The position numbers were made by a program, and so were the translations under genes. Below the pieces are notes generated by a model. That model did not search any database and had not been told where the DNA came from. It was given only the letters and a program-made list of their open reading frames with translations. 64,000 nt of DNA from Acanthococcus lagerstroemiae (lineage: Eukaryota > Arthropoda > Insecta > Hemiptera > Eriococcidae). Location: the NCBI GenBank assembly GCA_031841125.1, contig CM063109.1:70872914-70936913 (forward strand). Reading direction: 5' to 3'. Shown here in pieces: positions 51,630 through 61,600 of this stretch (position 1 is the stretch's first letter; every line of letters begins with the position of its first letter).

Positions 51630-51765
51630 GCATCTTCAAGGGACAAGGTCTAGTTTCTATTTGGGTAAAAAAAAATTTTTCACCGGAAGAGGGTTCCGAA
51701 CGTACCAGTTTGGAATGTTAAATGGAACGGTACCGAACAAAATATCGAAATAGGAGTTTGCAGTG
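51630..51765. repeat. Remnant of the foldback-element end
   Basis: CATCTTCAAGGGACAAGG, TCTAGTTTCTATTTGGG and CCGAACGTACCAGTTTGG follow the same order as the end of the 39760 element. Confidence 0.6.
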
Positions 51766-52379
51766 ACCCTCTCCTCTCTGCTATACATTTTTTGTACAAA
51801 TCATCCTGCATGTCTACTTTCTGCGCAGCACGATGCAATGTCTTAGGAACGTCTTTTGTCATCTGCATACCTGTAATTTCTGGACATATTAGTTTTTCTA
51901 AACCACGCTCTTCTATTTATTCTCATGACTCACTCTCCTTTTTCTCCCCAGATCGGCCAGGCAGGACATCCGTACAGTTTAGTTTATGTTTATCACAAGA
52001 TACGTCAAATATATGAAAATTAGAATTTGTTAAGTCCAAGATTTCATGTTTTGAGGTTGTTTTCGTCCTAACCCACATTCATATTGATCCACTGAGGGCT
52101 GAAATGCGATGTATTAAAATTTTGTACAAATTGGCGTCAAATAGGTCGAAATTAGGGTTTTCTGACTCTAGAACTTCATTTTTTGGGTTATTTTGGTTCC
52201 AATCCCCTCCCCATATTGGTCCACAGGGGGGCTGCAATGTGAAATACTGAAATCTACTCATTAGTCGAACTTCGAGCTATAATATGTTATAGTCTGGGTC
52301 AGTTTGAGCTTCGAGATCTCGATAGCCTACATGCCTAACGTAACGATGGAAGATTAGTGGTCAAGTTTGGTAGAATGGC

Positions 52380-53640
52380 AGTGTTGGACACACGCGCTGT
52401 TTCTCCATTTAGGTGCGCGTATATGAGGCGTGCATAGGTGACCCCAATGCATCTATGCGAAAAATCGCGAACCCGACACCCGTGCACGAGCCGCGGGATC
52501 GAGATGTGCAACAGAGCGCAGCGGAGCGACCGAAGAAGTCGGGCCGAGAAAAACCGCTTCGAAAAAATGAGGGGGAAGGAGAAAAAACATTAATAACGGC
52601 GCATTTTGACAACTCACCGGGTATAAATCCTCGGCGCTATTCTAATTTTCTGAAACCGAAACACAGAGAAAACACAGAACTGACATTAATTCCGCTAATC
52701 CATTTATTTTAAACGTCTTGGAAAGCGCGAGCGCGGTGCGCGGTTCGGGAGAAACCGCATTCTTAGATTTTATCTTTCGTGACAACGTGCTCTATCAATA
52801 TTTCAATTCCTCCTCGATTTCCATGCTGCATTATTTCGAATTGTGGCTAAAAAAATAGTGTATATGAAGCACTGGAAGAGGAGATGGTGTATCTGTATTC
52901 TGTACCGATGAGTACATCAGGCACGGATGCTGAGGAGACGAATGAACAGAAAGAAATGCCATTTCGATTGTTGCCAATAAAAATAACAAATGCCGACGAC
53001 CTTTTTTCTTTCGTTTTTTTTTTCGACGCTGATTTTCATCGGCTCGATTCGCACGTTTCTCGAGTATGACCCCCTGCCCCCCAGTCTATTTCGGTAACGA
53101 ATGTTCGAACAGTGTATGTGTGTGTCTGGTGTGTCAGATGGAGGAAATGAATTTTCGCCAACAAGCAGCGTGTGCCATGACGTGGCGCTGGTCTTGTGGC
53201 GATGAAATGACGAATGGGCGACCGTCTTTCCATTTATCTCGACGCGTCGAACGTGTGTTTCCGAGAGCTCGATTCTTTTCGTGGCCGTGTACGGTCTCGT
53301 CTGTACAGAATTTTGGAGCGCAGTTAACCCTCGGTTATCCCTTATTCTCAGACTTTTTTCTAGCACAGAAACGATTTCCAAGTTTCAAGCACAGTCGCCC
53401 GCACAATGTTCTAGTAGCGACTTTTCGAGTGTCTTAACAACGTTCACGAGACAGTATCCGAAAACGGCTCAGCTGCACGCTTTTTATTCAGACTTGTGCC
53501 ACGGGTCTCGGTCGACTTTTTGCGATTACGTCAGGCCACAGGCTCGAAACTGTGATATCTACTCACAAAATACTGACCGGCAATGCTTAAGGCGTATGAC
53601 GAATCGCACTCAGTGGGTTCAAGTTTCTTGAAACCCGAAA
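52380..53640. other. Low-repeat, GC-richer island
   Basis: The longest stretch in the right half without repeat ends. Plus frames 52413-52712 (99 codons, rich in K, R, E and P) and 53281-53631, and minus frame 52917-53381 (154 codons), overlap and match nothing. Candidate regulatory block or non-coding transcript. Confidence 0.35.
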
Positions 53641-53740
53641 TTTACTCTCTTAATTCTCCATGCGTGTTAGTTCTTTCAATTTACTGAAAATAAGGTATCT
53701 GTCTTTACTATCAGTAAACAACCGCAAGGTAGGCTAAACA

Positions 53741-54420
53741 CAGGGTGTGCAATAAAACGCGCCCCATCTTCATTTTTGACCGTGAAGTTGGATTGAGGTG
53801 CGATAAAACTGGATTTCCATTTGATAACAACTAGTTTCCTTTCGAGTGGAAAAATTTCTATTCCTTAAAAGGATGGTCGGAATATTCCATATATTTTCAT
53901 ATGAGAACATATCAAGCCAAGAATCGGAACAGAGGTTTCTTCGGGTCGCTGATTTTGAATATCTAATTAGATTTTGATTCGACCTCAATTAGGGATTCAG
54001 AATTTAACATTTATTCCTGAAATGGGCAAAATGAACTATTATTGAAAAAATGAATCGATCAGGTCCTAATTTAAGCCCATTTGCCTATTTCAACTGATAA
54101 ATTCAAGTTTGGTGGACCCAAATCGAGGTCGCATTCTCGAAATCATTGACTCAGACATCACTAGTATCAATACATACTTATTCCTCGATGAATAAATAAA
54201 AAATGTAAATTTTGCTCTTTTCACGAGTGAATAAATTGTAAATTCTGAGTCAATAAACCGGAGCAGAATAAAAAATCTGACTGGATAAATGTTTCGTCAA
54301 TTCGTCAAATATGTTCTTATTATTTGATGATCCGAAGTTGGTGGGACGTTCCAGATCTCCTTATGAGGAACAAAAAATTTTTTCGCTCAAAATAAACTAG
54401 ACATTACTTGAATATCCTGC
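53741..54420. repeat. Degraded relative of the foldback element
   Basis: The left end ACAGGGTGTGCAATAAAACG resembles the ACAGGGTGTTCC terminus. GGGTCGCTGATTTTGAATAT sits at 53943. The right part (GAAGTTGGTGGGACGTTCCAG, then AATAAACTAGACATTA) is the inverted end block. So both arms are recognisable but eroded. Confidence 0.6.
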
Positions 54421-54459
54421 TGTGTGGTATCTCGATCTGGTTTCTCAGTTAAAAATAGA

Positions 54460-54700
54460 GATGGGTCGAAGGTCGAAGCACATTTTCACTAGGTACCCTG
54501 AGCGTTATTAGTTATTCTTATTGGGGAAAAAGTTCAATTTTCAATTGGAATACCACCACGATCGGTTTCAAATACTGGAAGAAAATTTCTGCCAAGTTTG
54601 AACAAAATCGGTGTGTAACCCGTCCTTAAGGGACTGGTAGTTCTTAAGGGAATTAACGAAGCTCATATTCTGAAAATCAGTGTGAACTTCCATAAGCCAG
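54460..54700. repeat. Dispersed repeat with CAAAATCGGT word, copy 2
   Basis: GTTTGAACAAAATCGGTGTG (54597) and, inverted, CTGAAAATCAGTGTGAAC (54671) correspond to phrases at 14573-14660. Confidence 0.45.
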
Positions 54701-56039
54701 CAGGCGTCCGGGCATACGACAAAGAGTCTATTCTAATTCCATTATTCAGCGGACGCTGACCAGTTTCAAAATCAAAGGAAGGGAGGGGGGAGACGAGCCT
54801 ACTATCTTTTGCAGCTAGACCAATGATCTTTCCTGATTCTGCACGCTTCACGCGTATGAACGAACACGAATTACGCCAGTTTCATCGAAGATAATGTAAA
54901 GCGAATAATTTTGTGATTCTCGGTATGATAAACCTCCACATTATGACACACTAACTTACGCAAAAAAACCTTTCCGTCTTCTTCGGATGAGAGGATGAGA
55001 CTCACCAGGGTGTCGATATAACGAGTCCGATCTATTTCGACCACCGCCAGCATAAGGTTATCCGAGAGAGAACAACCGCATTCTATTCATAACGATACTC
55101 AACTCGACACTCATTCCTACAACTTCAACATAGCAAACCAGTGTATCACTATGTCCCAGCAGCCGTAGCCGACAAATGAACACGATACATTATGTTGGAA
55201 AATGCACACAAATAAATAACGATTTTATGTTTACCTTATGCATTGGACAGTAATTAAACATGTATTTTATCTGGAAAATATTATTGTAGACTGGTTGCAC
55301 GCACTCTGTATTGCCATCTTGCCTCGTGGAAAAAAGAATATAACCGTTACCAGGTAGTCGATGAAACATCCTTGTCCTATCATAATAGAATGAGATGAAA
55401 GAAAGGTCAAGTCGGCGAAAAGAAAAGAGCGAGGAAAACAACGCACATCGAGAACAACAGAGACGAAGAGAGAAGAAAACGAAACAACAAATAATTGAAA
55501 TAACATGGAAAACTTAATGGAGAATTCGTGTAATTAAAGTGTGGAACGTGATGAAAATGAAATCAACACTGACTGCAGTTTCGAATATGCTATAAGCTTC
55601 CATTCGTTCGGATTTAATTTGACGTTTAAATAACGAAAGAAAAAAAAAAAAATCGACGTTAATTAACCAAAGTAATGCTAGGAATCTCGCTTTACGTTTT
55701 GTAATGTATATCAGGTTTCTATACTCAAGTAAATCATTCCGATTTCTTTAAAGTATTCATACGAGAATAAAAATAAGGCGTGTAAATTTTCAGTCAATTA
55801 TTATGTACAGCTTAATGTGATCCCTATGCAACTGGATAAGTCTAAAGTCCTTCGTCCATCAAAAAGCACCAACAGTATGCTCGAGTTAGTGGGACTTCGG
55901 TTTCAACATAACTGTCTTCAATCCTGCACCCACGTCGAGACATTGGTCAAAAGTCCCGAACACCTTATTAATTCGTCATTTAAGTAACCTAACATCAGCA
56001 CGATTACTACCATTAGCACTGTTAACGCTGCACTAATAC
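54701..56039. other. Intron sequence without a recognisable gene
   Basis: AT-rich and unique. Minus frames 55190-55506 are F/S-rich and unrecognised. Confidence 0.4.
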
Positions 56040-56598
56040 ACAAGACAGCACGAGGTTAGTAGAGCAATATACGAGTACGTACTTTCGAGGGAGGAAAATA
56101 AGCTGTCTGGTATCCTTCCGCGTCGCTCTATGACTAAGTGGTATCTTGCCCAGCTCGCATCCTTGCAGCTTGCAACGCGGATTCCATTCCCAGTTTTCCA
56201 GAGCCAGAAAAGCAAGGGAACAGGTTCTGTCTCTCTCCCCACGAACGTTCTAGCGAACAGAGCAACCGCAGTACCACTTGAGGTGGACAGATAGCACGCT
56301 CTGCACTCTTCTGCCAGTTCTTAGGAACAGCATCACACTCGCAGGACAGGTTAGTAGATTACCACCACCCACCAGTATTAGAAGGAATGGTACTGCACTG
56401 TGTATATTGTCTAGACTCGGTGAAGAAAATACGCAATCAGCTATCCTTTCATAGTCCGTGATATGGCATCTCAAAGTAGTAACACAGCGTTGCAAGGTCA
56501 GAGTAAGGCATAATAGGCTAGTGCAAGGAAGTATGCAACCTGGTATCTTTCCTCGGGCTGTAAGATAATGCATTAACACATCAGCATGAGATCAGAGT

Positions 56599-56753
56599 CA
56601 TAGACGCAAACAGGGGGAGGGGTTTGTCCCCCCAAACTTTTAAATAGCCCTCCCAAACACTGAAAAATTACAAAAGAACATGATACGGGGGTGTTGCTTC
56701 ATCATAAGGGGGCTTGAACCCCCTCCCAGTTCTGAGCCCTATTTGCGCTTCTG
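56599..56753. mobile_element. hAT-like MITE with G/C runs (155 bp)
   Basis: Termini CATAGACGCAAACAGG and CCTATTTGCGCTTCTG. Flanks ATCAGAGT (56591-56598) and ATCAAAGT (56754-56761) form an 8-bp duplication with one change. The interior matches 43650-43826. It is inserted in the tandem array; the duplicated target is the array word ATCAGAGT. Confidence 0.87.
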
Positions 56754-56886
56754 ATCAAAGTAGAGAACGTCAGACTCGATGGGGAAAATATGCAATTCTA
56801 ATAATGTCCTCTCAGAGTCTGTGAAATGGAATTCTGAAGCATTAAAACAGTATCACAAGGTTAGAGTAGGATCCTAATACAGAACT

Positions 56887-56998
56887 TGACCCTCCGGCTA
56901 CTGACGCGATACTCGAAAGGGTAGTTTTCGGTGCCGGGGGAACGGTGTCATAGGGATCACTTTGGCATGCGTGCATCGTCATACGTCTCACCACACCA
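56887..56998 (+). mobile_element. GC-rich short retroposed element, copy 2 (truncated, 112 bp)
   Basis: Matches the right part of the element at 1805-2088, from CCCTCCGG through ACTGACGCGATACTCG to the terminal CACCACACC. It is flanked by the perfect 12-bp direct repeat TAATACAGAACT (56875-56886 and 56999-57010). It lacks the first 170 or so bases of copy 1, consistent with 5' truncation on insertion. It landed inside the tandem array at 56040-57480, so it is younger than the array. Confidence 0.8.
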
Positions 56999-57868
56999 TA
57001 ATACAGAACTCAAGGAGAGAAACATGTCATTCTGATAGGTCAGAATAGACCACTGCAGACTTAACGGGAGAAATGTGTCATTCTAATATCCTCATGTAAT
57101 ATGTGAAATGGTATTTTGAAATACATGTGTATCAACATAGCAGCACGAGGTCAGAATAGAGCACTGTAGACTCGATGGGAGAAATATTTCATTCGAATGT
57201 CCTCTTCTAGTTCGTGAAGCACAATAACGAAGCATTAATACAGTATACTACGAGGTCGGAGTAGGGCACTAGACTCAAGAGGAGAAATATTCCATTCTAA
57301 TATCCTCTCGCAGTTCATGGAACAGAGTTCTCAAGTATTAATGCAAACCCCGAGGTCAGAGTAGTGAACGATAAACTGGAGAGGAAGACTGCACCCTTGT
57401 GGTATACTTTCTTGCAGTTTGTGATCTGAAATGAAGAATAAACACAACACCACTAGGTCAGAGCAAGGCACTATAAACACGAGTGGAGAAATATGCAATC
57501 TCGTATCCTTTTACCATCCATAAAATTAAACACCAACACAGGACCACAAGATTCAAAAAGTCAAAGACTCGAAAGACAAGTTGAACACTTGTTTAATTCA
57601 ACAGAAGAGATGTCACGTGAATGGAAGCCAGCAAGGTGGTAAATGAACCAACCCCTCGATTCTCTATACAACCATATTCATACAAATACTTGAAAAATGA
57701 TTTCTTCTGCATGAAAAAAAGTCATCAAGCCATCTGATATCCTTCCGCAGTGCTTGCAACGGAATTACAAAGACAGAAGACGGTATATTTCTCCACTCGG
57801 TATATATGTACATTACTCTGATTATACGTGCCTATCGGTCAATAAAATCATACAATCAAATCACTTAC

Positions 57869-58650
57869 CTTGGTGTGTATATCAGGATTCTCTTCGTTGA
57901 AATACAATATCGGCTCTACAATACGCGAGTGCAGCGACCGCAACAGATCCTCCAGGCAGACCAACGACTGCCCCCGATTGAGCAACGAGATCAGCTTGTC
58001 TACAGCCTCGTAGAAACCGCTCCAAAACGAGTCCATTTCAGCGGCCTGCTGCGCCAGACACCCTCTCATTACGTTTGTGCAGTAACCGGCGCACGGTTTC
58101 ACGCTGCCCGGGTGTCCGTTACAGTAACTGCAATAGGTCATCTTGAGCAGCGCTTCGTAGCACTGCCGCGTGTTGAACGTCGACTCGGATAGCGTCAGCA
58201 GATTCGACTGGTTCAGCACCTGCGAGCCGAAGTTCAGCGACGTAATCAGCACCTTGGTGGCGTCGAAGGTTTTTGCGATGTCCTTTTCCAGGGACTTAGT
58301 GAGGTCCGCGAACGGCTTAATGTCGGCGATCCGCTCTTGCAAACAAGCTTTGAATTCGGGATGCAGTTCGCGCTGCTTCAGCACCAGCGAGGTCTGAAAG
58401 ATGAGTGGAAAGATGCGCACGAAAAACGCATTGGTAATTTGAGCGAGTCGATTATCCGTGCTCTTCAGCTCCGGCTGAGCTTTAATCGGATTCGTCCGAT
58501 CCAGGTCGGTTCCGTTATTGACGTAATGGTTCAGTTCGGTGTAGAATGACTTGACCGCGTCGTCGGTGGTGGCGGACACGGTGCCGAAAACGCTGGTCAA
58601 CACTTGCAACGTCTTCTTCTCGGCTTTGAGCAACATTTGGTGCACGTAAT
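57869..58650 (-). CDS. dally: Glypican (dally-type) internal exon, central cysteine-rich core
   Basis: Internal coding exon of a glypican, a GPI-anchored heparan-sulfate core protein that binds and spreads Wnt, BMP and Hedgehog ligands at the cell surface. The exon encodes 260 full codons after a two-base partial codon. The acceptor is TGTGATTTCAG, ending at 58651; the donor is AAG then GTAAGT, starting at 57868. The upstream ATG at 58726 lies in the intron and is not the start. Residue 1 is the Y of YVHQMLLKAEKKTLQ, matching the glypican helix written ...LLENAEKSLNDMF in GPC4. Residues 163-198 hold the family signature: CYEALLKMTYC, CNG, VKPCAGYC, NVMRGCLA. Further cysteines are at about 102 and 231. 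N-glycosylation sequons are at about 45 (NGT) and 147 (NQS). No signal peptide or GPI signal falls in this exon. The glypican identity is firm; the dally rather than dally-like call rests mainly on the next exon. Confidence 0.93.
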
Positions 58651-61600
58651 CTGAAATCACATGACAATCCATGGTCGGTAAATTATGGTTCCATTGTTCT
58701 GGGATTACATATAATTTTTTAGGCATTACTCGCGCAGCCCACGCTACGCCAGAAATGCACGCGCTCTTGGGATTTCTGTAGGATACTGGCTGAGAACCAA
58801 CATTCGAACAATTTTTAGTTTATTGCGTCGCGGTGAAGGTATAGAATGCTCGATCGTTATTCATCATTATGCGCCATGAATGTACGTATAATTGCAGAAG
58901 GTAACAGAAGGTGACTGAACCGAGCTGCTACACCGAAAGCAGCTGATTTCTCGGCCCTGGAAAACAATGCTACTATATTTGTGGGCTGCCCGAAATGCCA
59001 TAAAAACTGAACCATAATAACGACTCAACTTTTGCTGCACAGACTACAGCTGCTTATAAAAACGAGAATATAATTAGAAACGTTGAAGAATGTTAATGTT
59101 TATAATACAAGCGGGTTAAGGACTTTCAAAGTAGAAATATGAAGCAATGCGGTTTCAGGAACAGCAACTCGAGGGGATGCAACATGGGGAGGAGTTCAAT
59201 GGGGGCTCGAATGGCGCGACAATCGGCACCGCTGCAAATACAATCACCATGCAACCTGGTTCGGCCGAAAACCGAATTCATTAGCTCGAATTAGAAATGG
59301 TAATTCGATCAATACAGCAAAAACTTTTCTTCATTTGGTGGTTTGATCAGGAAAGAGAGAGAATGTTTCAATTGCCAGACAGTTTGCTGCCCTCTCATTC
59401 GCTCGACCTTCTTCTTAATTCAATCAGTGCTTATCGACCGCTTCGTTAGTACAGTTTTTATCGAGTCCCATCGTTGCGTGAATGTTCGCACAGCATAGAC
59501 GTAATATTTCTTAATTTTTCTTCCAAATTTTCCACGTTTATCGCCCCAACGCGTCAAGCCGTATCGTAAATGGAAATTAACTTATTCTATTTTGAGCATT
59601 CGTCGAACAACCCCTATCCGTCAAGTTGTTCATTAATGTTAGTCGCTGATCAAACTCTTCACTTCTATGAAAAATTCGCATGATTGTAAAGTCTTATATA
59701 AATTCACATTTTTATCAAGTTTCGGATAGAAATTCATACTTTTGAAGTCTCCGATACAAATTCACATTCATATTTCGATAAATCTATAATAAAAATTAAC
59801 ATTAAAAAAAATCAAGTATCTCTAATTTACTGATAGAAATTCCACGTCCATCAACCTTAATGAACCCTGACTAGATAGCATGGCAACTGGTATCTTTTTC
59901 CCAGAGCTCATCCCTATAGAGGGGCCCGAGAAAACAAATTTCCAATTGAAAATCATTGAAAATAAAGCATTGCGTACACTTATATGAAGAATGTATCGTC
60001 TAGCTTCGCTCGCGAATATTTACCTCTCATAATCCTAATGGAAAAAGTGGGGCGGGCGACCAACAAATCCTTTACCTTGGACCCAGATGTCCCCCCCCCC
60101 CACAGCTGTTACTGATAAAAATTCACTTTTTTTATCAACTCGCGTAATTAATGGAAAATATCTAATACTTTTGTTTTCAAGAACAAGTTCTACACTCCAG
60201 TTAGAAGAAAAACTTAAAAATGGAAGGAATTTATACTGGTACATTATGATAAGATTAGAATTTTTTTAGAAGGCCACATAGTTTTTACATATGTATATCC
60301 CTGTCTCAAGAATGAGAATCTGAATCACAATCATAACCGGGAGGAGGGGACAAATGAAACGCTGCTCTCTCGGGAATCTCGTTTTTCCACCCTTTACTCG
60401 AAAATAAAAGAAAATCCGTCATCATCTTTCCCCCTCGTTAACAAATCTAATTTGTCCCATCTGATTGGCTGGTTACGACCCTGATCAGAATTCGAAATTC
60501 GAATTCAGTCGAGTTGTCACCAAGTCCAACATTTGCGATGTGGGTATCTAAATCCGAATTGAAATTTAAATGCATCATGAAACGTTATTTCAATTTCCAA
60601 TAACCCTTTACGGACCGTTTTCCGCTGATAACCTGGTTTTTGAAGATAACAGTTGAGCTCCCAGCTGTAGTTCTGAGCACATTATCAAACTCTTGATTCT
60701 TTTTCTCAAGTTTCATGTCATTTGAATGCCGGATGGCACAGTGGCAACTCAACATGAGCTATCGTCTTCACAGAAAACCCGGTAAGTCTTGCCCTGCTGT
60801 CGAAGCATCGCCATCGCTGCGACTGCGAAGTAGTCCATCTCTGTACTGGTTAACGAGTTTCAAACATAATTAATCTGTCGAAACTGGTGTCCAATAGTCT
60901 TGATCTTTGGCGAATCAGATAGGCGGTGTCCATTCGAAATGTATGTAGGTATACTCGATTAAATGTAAATTTTGTATGATTCAAACATCAGGCGCGTGGG
61001 GCAGACCAGCACCGTTTAACTTGTTTTATTTATACGTAAACTTTTTTTTCGGGTTTATCGCCCTTCACTGATATTTTGGAGACCAGCCAAAGAAGCTTTT
61101 ATTACCGTTACTTCACTAAATGCAAATGGGTTATGAGTTCAAACAGGACGACTAATTTACGTACACAAGCATACAATCTCAAAGATTTTTGTATAAATGT
61201 ACAAAGTGCGTGATAATTCGTCCGGATTTGTTACTGCGGTTCTCATTATTTTAATTCGAGTATTCGAGGTTCGTATATTTTTATCCGTACAGCTCCTTTA
61301 ACCGTTTAGGATTTCGTCTTCGCTCATCATCGATCACCGCAGGTTTGCTGTCGTAAAACGGAGCGTATGTGAGAAATTAGAGCGCAGGCCAGGCAATTAT
61401 TTTCGGGTACTTCGATACCACATACAAGAAAAGGCGGATTTAAACTAACCAAGAATTTTCAAATTTAGGTCAAAGGTATACCCCTGACTAATAATTTAAA
61501 AGTTCGTTTTTTGCTCAACTAAATACCTTTTCGTAGAGAGTCAAATGTAATTTACATTAATTGTGCCACATTTTATGACAAGTTCGAGTATCACAAGAAC

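Larger units (their letters stand above)
49566..52380. other. Intron sequence outside the remnants and exon candidate
   Basis: Mixed unique and AT-rich DNA. Minus frame 50083-50292 and plus frame 50759-51031 are unrecognised. No RNA gene seen. Confidence 0.35.
56040..57480. repeat. ~105-bp tandem repeat array with two insertions
   Basis: Monomers carry GAGGTCAGAGTAGGGCACT, GACTCGATGGGAGAAATATT, CATTCTAATATCCTCT and GCAGTTCGTGAAATGG. The GGTCAGAGTAG word recurs at 57037, 57147, 57252, 57352 and 57455 (spacing 110, 105, 100, 103), and less regularly from 56052. Removing the insertions at 56599-56753 and 56887-56998 restores shorter spacing (106 bp for the first). The array ends about 390 bp inside the intron from the donor at 57868. 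A weaker unit may extend to about 57800. Confidence 0.8.
1146..57868 (-). other. dally: Giant dally intron, 56,723 bp, GT-AG
   Basis: The stretch between the two glypican exons, read as one phase-0 intron with donor GTAAGT and acceptor TTCGCAG. Aligning the joined exons with GPC3/GPC5 leaves no missing block, so no further coding exon is required inside it. Long introns are known for dally-type genes in flies. Everything listed between these positions sits in this intron. A cryptic or alternative exon cannot be excluded by eye. Confidence 0.85.

Noticed and set aside
56040..57480. CRISPR array
   Set aside because: Eukaryotic context, whole monomer diverges, no short conserved repeat with unique spacers.
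1146..57868. Intact transposase, reverse transcriptase or LTR element
   Set aside because: No long frame carries such motifs and no paired LTRs were seen; all elements look non-autonomous.
58651..58726. ATG at 58726 as start of the glypican protein
   Set aside because: The acceptor at 58651 and alignment to glypicans show the preceding bases are intron; the protein has upstream exons.
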